DNA of 64,000 bases from Gloeocapsopsis sp. IPPAS B-1203 (GTDB lineage Bacteria > Cyanobacteriota > Cyanobacteriia > Cyanobacteriales > Chroococcidiopsidaceae), in NCBI RefSeq assembly GCF_002749975.1, contig NZ_PEIG01000006.1, positions 124,001 through 188,000 of the forward strand, written 5' to 3'. How positions within the stretch are numbered: position 1 is the first letter of the stretch; the number at the start of each line of letters is the position of its first letter. Position numbers and translations under genes: made by a program. The notes under the pieces were generated by a model. That model had not been told where the DNA came from and made no database searches. It saw nothing but the letters and a program-made list of their open reading frames with translations. This document shows positions 1-7,650 of this stretch, in pieces.

Positions 1-2
1 TT

Positions 3-458
3 CTCCAATGTCCTTATCAATCATTAACCAAGCGGATGTATCTCGAAAGCAAAGTTTGGGAACTGATGGCGTTGCTGATTCACGATCTAGAACGTCCACG
101 CAATCTGTCTTATACTCCGCTCAAACCTGATGATATTGATCGGATTTACCATGCCAAAGAGATTCTACTACAACAACTAGACAATCCACTGTCATTAATT
201 GAGTTAGCGCGACAAGTTGGTTTAAATGACTGTACACTCAAACGTGGCTTTCGCTACTGTTTTGGTAAAACCGTATTCGGCTATCTGCATGACTACCGCC
301 TTGAACAAGCGCGTCACCTACTCGAACAACGTCGCATGAATGTTTCTGAAATTGCTCGCAGTGTTGGTTTTGCAAATCGCAGTTATTTTGCATCTGCCTT
401 TAGAAAGAAGTTTGGGATGAATCCGAGAGATTACCTGACTCAAAAAAATTCCGCCTAG
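3..458 (+). CDS. AraC-family regulator, PchR-like, C-terminal part (5' truncated by window edge)
   Basis: The frame is open to the first base of the window, so the true start lies outside; the internal ATG at 36 is probably not the start. What is visible is a complete AraC/XylS DNA-binding domain: two helix-turn-helix units, one around LSLIELARQVGLNDCTLKRG and one around MNVSEIARSVGFANRSYF, ending in the usual PRDYL. The stretch GLNDCTLKRGFR...FGKTVFGYL is characteristic of PchR-type regulators, which in cyanobacteria commonly sit next to TonB-dependent siderophore receptors and respond to iron-siderophore. A receptor gene follows 176 bases downstream on the same strand, so control of that cassette is the likely role (inference). 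The effector-binding N-terminus cannot be seen. Confidence 0.88.
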   Translation, partial: LQCPYQSLTKRMYLESKVWELMALLIHDLERPRNLSYTPLKPDDIDRIYHAKEILLQQLDNPLSLIELARQVGLNDCTLKRGFRYCFGKTVFGYLHDYRLEQARHLLEQRRMNVSEIARSVGFANRSYFASAFRKKFGMNPRDYLTQKNSA

Positions 459-593
459 CGTTCAAAAAATTCCCGCTAGTAGTCAAAGCGATCGCCAATA
501 GCACCACAATTTCTTTTACACTTCTTTTGAAAACATTTATCAACAGTCTAAAAGTTAATCATGTGGAGTAGGCATTCTGCCTGCTCTATCAAG

Positions 594-611
594 ATTCTCA
601 TTATTCTCATT
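594..611. promoter_or_regulatory. Candidate Fur box upstream of the TonB receptor
   Basis: The 18 bases read ATTCTCATTATTCTCATT; the reverse strand AATGAGAATAATGAGAAT resembles a Fur box built of NATWAT-like hexamers. It lies about 25 bases before the receptor ATG, where a repressor would block transcription or translation initiation. It is a direct repeat of ATTCTCATT, so chance similarity is possible. Fur control of siderophore receptors is established for the family; binding here is inference. Confidence 0.4.
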
Positions 612-634
612 GTTAAGAACTGGTGTGTAGAGTG

Positions 635-3097
635 ATGCGGCATTATTGGCAACAATTAGCGTTATTAACAGGATTACTCCTAATTTCTCCTCCGGCTTGG
701 GCACAAACCGTTACAAATGAAGCAACCGCTGTTGAACAGCAAAAGCAAATTGCGCAAACAATCACTCAAATTACTGGAGTGAGAATAGACACGACAGATG
801 GCATTGCAGTAATTTTAGAGACGACTGCCGCATTATCTCCAACAATCTCAACCGTTGATAATACGTTAATTGCGGATATTCCTAACGCCGTGTTGGCATT
901 ACCTGAAGAATTTCAAGTCGCCAATCCAGCAGAAGATATTGCCTTAGTGCGCGTGACGAATTTACCTAACAATCAGGTGCGTGTCACAATTACCGGAATC
1001 GATGCACCGCCGACAGCCGAACAACAAGTTGCAGCAGAAGGACTCGTATTAGCAGTAACACCCCCCACAGACGATGAAGAAATTCAAATTGTCGTGACAG
1101 GTGAATTGGATTTAGAAGGTTATTCTGTACCTAATGCTACAACGGCAACTCGTACGAATACAGAACTGCGCGACATCCCACAATCAATTCAAGTTCTACC
1201 ACAACGTGTTTTAGAAGATCAGCAAGTCAACCGTCTGAGCGAAGCTTTGCGCAACGTTAGCGGTGTCAGCGTCGGTGATAGCTTTGGCGGTAGCCTCGAT
1301 CGAGTTAATCTTCGTGGCTTTCAGTCAGATGTATTGCTCGAAGACGGGTTTCGTCGTGGCTCATTTATCTTAAGAGGAACTTCTAATGACACTGAACTAA
1401 TTGAAAGAGTTGAAGTTCTGAAGGGACCTGCATCGGTATTGTATGGCAATTTGGAACCAGGCGGTGTTGTCAGTGTCGTCACCAGGCAGCCACAAACTGA
1501 TCCAGCTTATACTATTGGAACGGTAGTTGGTAGTTTTGGGTTAGTGCGTCCGAGTATTGACCTCACAGGACCGCTAGATCCCGATCAACGGCTATTATAT
1601 CGCTTCACCGCACTGTATGAAGCCGAAGATGGCTTCCGCGACTACGAGCAGGATGTGAATCGCTTTGTGCTAGCGCCAGCACTCACATGGAATTTGAGCG
1701 ATCGCACCGCTTTAACATTCAATTTTACCTACGCAGATGCAGAACGCCCGTTTGATCGCGGTCTTCCGGCGATTGGTAATCGAGTCGCAGATGTACCGCG
1801 CGATCGCTTATTTCAAGATCCGAGTGCGATCACTCAAACCGAAGAACTGAGCGCCAGCTATCGATTAACTCATAACTTTAACGACAATTGGCAATTGCGC
1901 AACTCGTTTCGCTACCTCTCGGTAGATACTTTTGACTTTCGCATTGATAGCTGGATTATTGAAGATGATGGCACGCTCGATCGCCGCTGGCGTTCTAACG
2001 ACGACTATGATGAAGTTTATTCATTTCAAACCAATGTCGTTGGCGAATTCACCACAGGTAATGTTGAACATACACTTTTAGCCGGAGTCGATTTTAACCG
2101 CAGTACCACCCAAGGAACCCAGCGGCGTTTACCAGGCGATCCAAGTTTCTTTCTCAATATTTTTACTCAAGAAGGCGATCCAATTTCGCGTCCTAATCTA
2201 GACGATCTCACGTTGGTAGTGCGTAGTGACACCAGTCGAGAAAATAATGTTGGCTTATATTTACAAGATCAAATTACTCTGAGTGAAAGTCTGAAAATTT
2301 TAGCAGGTGGGCGATTTGACGTTTACGATTTGCAATCGGTAGATAGCTTATCAAATACCGAAGCCGAAGATACTGTACAACGTTTTACGCCTCGCCTTGG
2401 TGTGGTGTATCAGCCTAGTCGCGAAGTTTCGCTTTATGGTAGCTATAGTCAAGCTTTTACACCTAACATTTTTGGTCGAACTGCTGATGGCTCTTTTCTC
2501 GATCCAGAACTTAGCGAACAATTCGAGATTGGCGTGCGCGGCGAGTTTGCGGATGGTCGATTAATTGCCAACCTTGCAGCTTATAATCTGACAAAGCGGA
2601 ATGTGGCAGGTCCCGATCCGCTCGATTCAGATTTTGCCATTGCAGTCGGTGCAATTAGAAGTCACGGAATTGAACTTGATGTCACTGGTGAGATTTTACC
2701 AGGGTGGAATGCGATCGCATCTTATGCGTATACAGATGCTGAAATCACAGAAGATAACTACTATCCTGCGGGGAATCGTCCCAATAATGTCCCCAGAAAC
2801 AGCGCCAGCGTTTGGACTACATACGAATTTCAAAATGGCAATTTACAAGGGCTGGGCTTTGGTGTAGGTTTATTTTTTGTTGGAGAACGCACGGGTGATT
2901 TTGATAACACCTATGAACTTCCTAGCTATGTTCGCACCGATGCGGCATTATATTACCGTCGCGATAATTGGCGGGCTGCATTGAACTTCCAAAATTTATT
3001 CGACGTCAACTATATCCGTAATAGTGAAGGATATCGCGAAGCAAATGCACCGGGTGCGCCCTTTACGGTGATCGGTTCCTTATCTATCACGTTTTAA
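635..3097 (+). CDS. TonB-dependent siderophore receptor with N-terminal AMIN domain
   Basis: Outer-membrane receptor of the FhuA/FpvA type, importing ferric siderophores with energy from TonB. I chose the ATG at 635 over the GTG at 623 because it directly begins a signal peptide (RHYWQQ, then a hydrophobic run ending PPAWAQ). Residues of about 40-125 form an AMIN domain (GVRIDTTDG...VILETT), common on cyanobacterial receptors. The plug follows from about 170 (TRTNTELRDIPQSIQVLP; VEVLKGPASVLYG; GGVVSVVTRQP) and then the 22-strand barrel, ending in a terminal aromatic (SLSITF) as needed for outer-membrane insertion. Length of 820 aa is normal with the AMIN extension. FecB lipoprotein gene starts 12 bases downstream, so the two are co-transcribed. 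A paralogous receptor lies at 62860-63999. The siderophore is unknown. Confidence 0.93.
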   Translation: MRHYWQQLALLTGLLLISPPAWAQTVTNEATAVEQQKQIAQTITQITGVRIDTTDGIAVILETTAALSPTISTVDNTLIADIPNAVLALPEEFQVANPAEDIALVRVTNLPNNQVRVTITGIDAPPTAEQQVAAEGLVLAVTPPTDDEEIQIVVTGELDLEGYSVPNATTATRTNTELRDIPQSIQVLPQRVLEDQQVNRLSEALRNVSGVSVGDSFGGSLDRVNLRGFQSDVLLEDGFRRGSFILRGTSNDTELIERVEVLKGPASVLYGNLEPGGVVSVVTRQPQTDPAYTIGTVVGSFGLVRPSIDLTGPLDPDQRLLYRFTALYEAEDGFRDYEQDVNRFVLAPALTWNLSDRTALTFNFTYADAERPFDRGLPAIGNRVADVPRDRLFQDPSAITQTEELSASYRLTHNFNDNWQLRNSFRYLSVDTFDFRIDSWIIEDDGTLDRRWRSNDDYDEVYSFQTNVVGEFTTGNVEHTLLAGVDFNRSTTQGTQRRLPGDPSFFLNIFTQEGDPISRPNLDDLTLVVRSDTSRENNVGLYLQDQITLSESLKILAGGRFDVYDLQSVDSLSNTEAEDTVQRFTPRLGVVYQPSREVSLYGSYSQAFTPNIFGRTADGSFLDPELSEQFEIGVRGEFADGRLIANLAAYNLTKRNVAGPDPLDSDFAIAVGAIRSHGIELDVTGEILPGWNAIASYAYTDAEITEDNYYPAGNRPNNVPRNSASVWTTYEFQNGNLQGLGFGVGLFFVGERTGDFDNTYELPSYVRTDAALYYRRDNWRAALNFQNLFDVNYIRNSEGYREANAPGAPFTVIGSLSITF

Positions 3098-3109
3098 GGT
3101 AATAGCAAA

Positions 3110-4078
3110 ATGCTTCATCGTATCTATCGTCGCATTCGCTTTGGCTTATTGACGATCTTGACGCTCTTGATTGTGGCTTGCACAAGCAATGCTCGTGTTA
3201 CAGTTAATGCTGATTGTTACACAGTACAACACATTGCTGGAGAAACTTGCGTACCGCGTCAGCCTCAGCGAGTTGTGGCGCTAGATAGTGTAACGCTTGA
3301 ATATTTGTTGTCTTTAGGCATTCGTCCGATTGGTGCAGTCTCTAGTGCATTTGCAGCAGACTTGCAGCAAGACTTAACAGGAGTTGCAGATATCGGTAGC
3401 ACAGACGAACCTAATCTTGAAAAGATACTAGCACTCCAACCAGATCTGATTGTAGGTATAGACTACTATCAAACAATTTATTCGCAATCTTCGCAAATTG
3501 CACCCACTATCCTTTATGAAGTTGAACACAGTGGAAAATGGAATGAGATCTTTCTAAATTTTGCCCAAATGTTGCAAAAAGGCGAGGTTGCTCAGCAGGT
3601 GATGAACAATTACTACACGCGCCTAGAGCAATTCAAACAACAGATGGGGGAACGTCTTAACAATACAGAAATCTCTGTTGTTCGCATCTATCCAAACCAA
3701 ATCAATCTTTACCTTAAAGATTCTTTCTGTGGCACTATTTTACAGGATGCTGGATTACCTCGTCCCCCAGCGCAGGCGATCGCCGCCGATGAAGCTCAAA
3801 AACAATTTGGCAACCCAATTCAAACATCAATTAGCCGCGAATTACTTGTGCAAGCCGATGGTGATGTCATGTTTATGTGGACTGGTGAAAACACTATTGA
3901 AGCCGATCAGCAAGCTCAACAAAAACTAGCACAATTGAAGTCCGATCCACTTTGGCAAAAATTGGAAGTGGTACAGCAAAATAAAATTTATCAAGTACCA
4001 AGTTATTGGATTGGTAGTGGTCCAATCGCTGCCAACTTAGTGATTGATGACTTGTTTAAGTATCTTATTGAGCAGTGA
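3110..4078 (+). CDS. Iron-siderophore ABC transporter substrate-binding lipoprotein (FecB/FepB type)
   Basis: Binds iron-siderophore on the periplasmic side and delivers it to an inner-membrane ABC permease. The N-terminus has arginines, a hydrophobic stretch and a lipobox (LIVAC, Cys24), so it is a lipoprotein. The body has the periplasmic-binding-protein-2 signature: PQRVVALDSVTLEYLLSLGI, EPNLEKILALQPDLIVG, and the long central helix (QVMNNYYTRLEQFKQQM). Length of 322 aa is typical. It sits 12 bases after the TonB receptor and before a DUF1636 gene. No permease or ATPase genes lie next to it, so the inner-membrane partner must be encoded elsewhere. A paralogue is at 61780-62790. Confidence 0.92.
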   Translation: MLHRIYRRIRFGLLTILTLLIVACTSNARVTVNADCYTVQHIAGETCVPRQPQRVVALDSVTLEYLLSLGIRPIGAVSSAFAADLQQDLTGVADIGSTDEPNLEKILALQPDLIVGIDYYQTIYSQSSQIAPTILYEVEHSGKWNEIFLNFAQMLQKGEVAQQVMNNYYTRLEQFKQQMGERLNNTEISVVRIYPNQINLYLKDSFCGTILQDAGLPRPPAQAIAADEAQKQFGNPIQTSISRELLVQADGDVMFMWTGENTIEADQQAQQKLAQLKSDPLWQKLEVVQQNKIYQVPSYWIGSGPIAANLVIDDLFKYLIEQ

Positions 4079-4142
4079 GGAAATACGTCTTCAAACAATA
4101 AAGTAACGCGCAATTTCAACCTAGAAAAATCAAAAATTGTTT

Positions 4143-4538
4143 ATGTCACATATTCTTTTTGTCTGTGAAGCTTGCGGGTTTTCTGCCGATCAGGAATTAC
4201 ATGAAGGACAACCTGGTGGGACTCACTTGTTAAATCAACTCATGCCATTATATGAAAACTGGGCAAGAAAATCAGAACTTCAAATTCAAACCGTGAGTTG
4301 CTTGTGTGCGTGCGATCGTCCTTGTGCGATCGCGCTTGGCGCAACAAATAAAATTACTTATCTCTTTGGCGATTTACCACCATTAGAAAGTGCTGAGGCA
4401 CTCCTGAAATTAGGTGAATTGTATCTCGATAGCGAAGATGGCTATATTCTACCTGCAAAACTTCCTATAGTTCTCAGGAACCACCGCTACGCCCGAATTC
4501 CGCCAGTACCAGCAGTGGTTAATATTGAATCATCGTGA
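4143..4538 (+). CDS. DUF1636 family Cys-rich metal-binding protein
   Basis: A 131-aa protein of the DUF1636 family, regarded as a ferredoxin-like or metal-binding fold, with no defined reaction. Cysteines visible are the pair in FVCEACGF near the N-terminus and the cluster VSCLCACDRPC near residue 60, an arrangement that could hold a 2Fe-2S cluster. The ATG at 4143 is preferred to the TTG two codons upstream. It follows the FecB gene by 64 bases on the same strand. DUF1636 genes are often found with siderophore or cobalamin uptake genes, so a role in handling imported iron is a reasonable inference but unproven. Confidence 0.8.
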   Translation: MSHILFVCEACGFSADQELHEGQPGGTHLLNQLMPLYENWARKSELQIQTVSCLCACDRPCAIALGATNKITYLFGDLPPLESAEALLKLGELYLDSEDGYILPAKLPIVLRNHRYARIPPVPAVVNIESS

Positions 4539-5074
4539 CTTATTCAATTATTTAGTTAATAAATAAAATATGAGATAGGCATCTTGCTTGCCTATGCTTG
4601 ACAGATGAAAATACTACCTTCCTATTAATTTAGCTAACTTACTTATTGATAACTTTAATACGAATTAACGTCTAAAGTTATGGCAATTTTTTGAGAGCAA
4701 TTGATTACAGCTAATAAGCTTAAAATTATCTATCCATCTCATCCCTTCTCCTATTGACAAAGCTCACTGATAGATACTCACTTGAAGGTAAAACTTATTT
4801 AAAACCTGCAAAGAGTAAATTTATGTTAAAAAATATATAAAAATCTTGCTTGGTGTCCGCGAAAAATTTCATAATTGGTTGCAGTCTGTATCTTAAGCTT
4901 TTGTCAAGATACAAAACACTGCTAGCTATGGCGAGTCAATAGCACAATTTTAATACTTTTTGCCAAGTTGATTGTAAAAACATGATGAATCTGGGCGAAA
5001 TAAAAGGTAATATTTTGTTTTAGTTGTCTAAGGTTGCGGTTAAGTTTAGCGCATCAACGCTAGGAGCGATTGTC
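4539..5074. other. Intergenic region without recognised gene
   Basis: AT-rich DNA of 536 bases. Near 4570-4596 is GAGATAGGCATCTTGCTTGCC, a palindrome-like sequence related to ones at about 562-583 and 11964-11993. No RNA gene or convincing ORF was seen. It presumably carries the promoter of the following gene. Confidence 0.5.
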
Positions 5075-5767
5075 ATGATTGGGTTTATCAAAAATATATT
5101 CAGCGGAATTTTATCCTTTTTTATTGGGCTTGTCGGTGGTAAAAAGTCTCAACAAGACCAGCCTAGTCTAGAAGCAAATAAGTCAGCAGGTACCAAAAAG
5201 AAGCGAAAAAACAATGGCTACTTTATGGAGCTTGAAGAAGAAGATACTTTACCTATCAATGGTCAGCAAGTCAAGCAAGCTTTAGAGCCTATTACAGCTA
5301 AATTAAATGAAGTTGCAAGTGGAGTTGCTCAAAAAGCTGAGCCAGTTACAGCTAAATTAAATGAAGTTGCAAGTGGAGTTGCTCAAAAAGCTGAGCCAGT
5401 TACAGCTAAATTGACTGAAGCTGTTCAAAAGACTGAAGAAGCCACACCAAATACTCAGTCTAATAAAGTTGAAACACCTAAAGTTAAAGAACCTGCAACA
5501 GTTGCTAAATCTACTAAATCTAGCAAAGCTGAAGAACCTGCATCAGCTACCAAAGCACCAAAAGTTCAGTTAGAGCAAACAGCAGAGGGAGTTAAACCTG
5601 TACCTGCTAAGCCTGCTGCTAGCAGTACAATTAACAAACCCCAAACTGAAAAGACGTTTGCGCCTAAATATCTTAATCCAGCGGTTAGCTCAAACGGTCG
5701 TCGTCGTCCTGGACCAAACATGAACTCTTTCCTAGATATGGCACGTCAAGTCAAAACTCCAGGATAG
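5075..5767 (+). CDS. Conserved cyanobacterial protein with N-terminal hydrophobic segment and tandem 18-aa repeats
   Basis: Function not recognised. The ATG at 5075 gives a 230-aa protein beginning with an amphipathic/hydrophobic segment (IGFIKNIFSGILSFFIGLVGG) that probably anchors it to a membrane, then a lysine-rich patch (KKKRKNN). The middle contains 18-aa repeats starting EPITAKLNEVASGVAQKA: two near-perfect copies and the start of a third, encoded by 54-base direct repeats at 5285, 5339 and 5393. The rest is Lys/Pro/Ala/Thr-rich and probably disordered, and the C-terminus ends with a compact conserved-looking motif (RRRPGPNMNSFLDMARQVK). The TTG at 5024 would add 17 residues and is less likely. 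Its 3' end overlaps the convergent downstream gene by 17 bases. Confidence 0.7.
   Translation: MIGFIKNIFSGILSFFIGLVGGKKSQQDQPSLEANKSAGTKKKRKNNGYFMELEEEDTLPINGQQVKQALEPITAKLNEVASGVAQKAEPVTAKLNEVASGVAQKAEPVTAKLTEAVQKTEEATPNTQSNKVETPKVKEPATVAKSTKSSKAEEPASATKAPKVQLEQTAEGVKPVPAKPAASSTINKPQTEKTFAPKYLNPAVSSNGRRRPGPNMNSFLDMARQVKTPG
5285..5410 (+). repeat. 54-bp tandem direct repeat inside a coding sequence
   Basis: Units begin at 5285, 5339 and 5393. The first two are identical except CCTATT versus CCAGTT, and the third diverges after about 18 bases. The period of 54 keeps the frame and encodes an 18-aa helical-looking repeat. The near identity points to recent duplication by slippage or unequal recombination. 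Confidence 0.9.
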
Positions 5768-6824
5768 AATGCATCAAGACTAGCCCACTATATAGGTGAA
5801 ATGCTGCATCCCAAGTTGTTTCGCTTCTTCGGAACAAATTGATATGAGACTTGAGGCGTCCTAGCAATTCTACTTGGTCAAGTACAGTATCTGCAAAATA
5901 GGAAAACCCCCGAATATCTGCTTGGGGTTTTTTTTGTTCAAAAATATGACTGAGGCAATTCCAGTTGAGTCTCACTGTTTGATTATTAGGCTGATCTATA
6001 ACTTTAAATCCTTGTTGAAACTGGTAGCTGCGATCGCACAATCGTAAAATACACCATCTTTCAGGAAGATGAAGATCGCAAAATTGCGCATAGTCTTGAG
6101 TTTGTGTTTTGTACTGTAATTTACCGCGAACATCACGGTCTACAACTTGCTCAAATATCGGTAACTGCGCTGTAACTCGTTGATTCACTTCTAACCAGTC
6201 AAAGGTTAGTGCATCTTGTTGACCTTGCTCATTGTGACAGACAACAGTTGGAGGCGTCGCCGACTGGAAGTAGCTGACTTGCAAAACCTGAATTTTTTCA
6301 ATTTCTGCCAGTGTTACCCAAAAACAAGGAATACCTGCAGCACGTAACTTCTCTCCTAAATAGCGCATTTCTCCAATTTTGCCACTCTTGTAAAGCCTCC
6401 AACCGCGTGTTGGTAACTTCAGACGTGCTGTGTAAGAATCTATTTGCATAATCTGAGCAAAGGTTTGAGCCGTTGAAGTTCTACTTTCTTGAGAGACTGG
6501 TTCTAAAACGAGTACACCTATTTGCGTATTACTAGGATCAGCAGTTGCTTGGGCGATCGCATCTTGTCTTTGCTGGCGTAACTTCTCTTCGACTCTCTGT
6601 AAACCTTGACGTGCTTGAAAAACAATCTTACTATTAGTTGTCTCTTGTAGCAGTTGACGATAAACGTTTTGTGCTGACGTAAACTTCTGAGAAACTTCGT
6701 GTAATTGCCCTGAATAAAGTTGCGCCCAAGGATTTTGTGGTGTCTCTTGAAGAATTTGTTTAATTAACTGAGCTGCAAGGCGATAATCTTGGGACTTCAT
6801 TGCTGCAGCAACTTGCTCAATCAT
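5751..6824 (-). CDS. Conserved cyanobacterial protein with N-terminal TPR-like helices
   Basis: Function not recognised. The first 100 residues or so look like tetratricopeptide-type helices (YRLAAQLIKQILQETPQNPWAQLYSGQLHE; YRQLLQETTNSKIVFQARQGLQRVE), followed by a charged Gln-rich linker. The remaining 250 residues are a soluble alpha/beta-looking region (QIGVLVLEPV..., YTARLKLPTRGWRLYKSG, GIPCFWVTLAEIEKIQVLQVSYF) that I recognise only as a conserved cyanobacterial architecture. There is no signal peptide or membrane segment. It lies upstream of nothing on its strand except the preceding rsmE gene, 30 bases away, so the two are probably one transcript. The C-terminus overlaps the convergent gene. 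Confidence 0.72.
   Translation of the reverse strand: MIEQVAAAMKSQDYRLAAQLIKQILQETPQNPWAQLYSGQLHEVSQKFTSAQNVYRQLLQETTNSKIVFQARQGLQRVEEKLRQQRQDAIAQATADPSNTQIGVLVLEPVSQESRTSTAQTFAQIMQIDSYTARLKLPTRGWRLYKSGKIGEMRYLGEKLRAAGIPCFWVTLAEIEKIQVLQVSYFQSATPPTVVCHNEQGQQDALTFDWLEVNQRVTAQLPIFEQVVDRDVRGKLQYKTQTQDYAQFCDLHLPERWCILRLCDRSYQFQQGFKVIDQPNNQTVRLNWNCLSHIFEQKKPQADIRGFSYFADTVLDQVELLGRLKSHINLFRRSETTWDAAFHLYSGLVLMHSILEF
5903..5935 (+). terminator. Terminator-like hairpin for the 5075-5767 gene, inside the opposing gene
   Basis: AAAACCCC at 5903-5910 pairs with GGGGTTTT at 5924-5931 and is followed by more T residues. It lies 136 bases after the stop of the plus-strand gene but within the coding sequence of the convergent minus-strand gene. 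The symmetric A/T flanks mean it could act in both directions; use as a terminator is inferred. Confidence 0.45.
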
Positions 6825-6854
6825 AAATCATAAAGAAGATATCTTCTCCTTAAT

Positions 6855-7565
6855 TTACCCATCAAAAGCTGCTGATACTAACGACATCGCGACAATTGGC
6901 GCAGTAACGGCACGTAAAACTCTATTACCTAGCGAAACAAGTTGAAATCCTGCAGCGATCGCATTTTCAATTTCTTGTGTTGTCCATCCTCCCTCAGGTC
7001 CAATTGCAATAGCAATTTCTGCTGTCGTCGAAGGTGAGAGAAGTGTGTGTAAATGCGGTTCATTACGTCTTGCTACGCAAAAATACAAATATTTTGCTGT
7101 TGCTGCTGCAAGCGCTTGATTCAAAGGAATTGGTTCTAAGACGGTTGGAACTATGCTGCGTTCTGATTGTTCAGCAGCTTCTTTAGCAATACGCCGCCAG
7201 CGTTCTAACTTTTGCGGACTTGGTTGTAGTAAAGTGCGATCGCTTAACGCTGGTACGATACAGCTTACGCCAATTTCTGTACAACACCGCACGACTTCAT
7301 CAAAGCCATTTCCTTTTGGTAATGCCAAGATTAAAGTGACAGGAACTTTTAACTCAGATTCGACAACAATTGACTCTACAATTTGCGCTTGGTTGCCTAA
7401 AAAAACAGCTAGCCAAGAATTCCCAGTCCCATCCATTGCAATAAAGCGATCGCCCTCATGTAGCCGTAACACTCGACCGAGATAATGTTGTTGTTCGGTC
7501 GCGAGCAAAATTTGCTCGTTGTCCAGTTGTGAGGGTGCGATCGCTAATCGTTGTAATTGCGCCAT
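6855..7565 (-). CDS. rsmE: 16S rRNA (uracil1498-N3)-methyltransferase RsmE
   Basis: SPOUT-class methyltransferase that methylates N3 of U1498 in 16S rRNA using SAM. Visible signatures are the N-terminal PUA-like part (LATEQQHYLGRVLRLHEGDRF), the LALPKGNGFDEVVRCCTEIGV segment, and the SAM-binding knot with IGPEGGWTTQEIENA and LGNRVLRAVTA. The length of 236 aa is normal. It is encoded just before the TPR-like gene on the same strand. Confidence 0.93.
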   Translation of the reverse strand: MAQLQRLAIAPSQLDNEQILLATEQQHYLGRVLRLHEGDRFIAMDGTGNSWLAVFLGNQAQIVESIVVESELKVPVTLILALPKGNGFDEVVRCCTEIGVSCIVPALSDRTLLQPSPQKLERWRRIAKEAAEQSERSIVPTVLEPIPLNQALAAATAKYLYFCVARRNEPHLHTLLSPSTTAEIAIAIGPEGGWTTQEIENAIAAGFQLVSLGNRVLRAVTAPIVAMSLVSAAFDG

Positions 7566-7650
7566 CAGTGTTTAGATGAATATCAAGTCCGGTGAATTAC
7601 CTGTAATGTGACTAATGGCTAGTGCCGGAGGTGATACGATTAACCTAAAA

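Noticed and set aside
36-1000. Insertion sequence or prophage ends
   Set aside because: No transposase, integrase or terminal repeats were recognised anywhere in the window.
5285-5410. CRISPR-like array
   Set aside because: The repeat units are adjacent with no spacers and are part of a coding frame.
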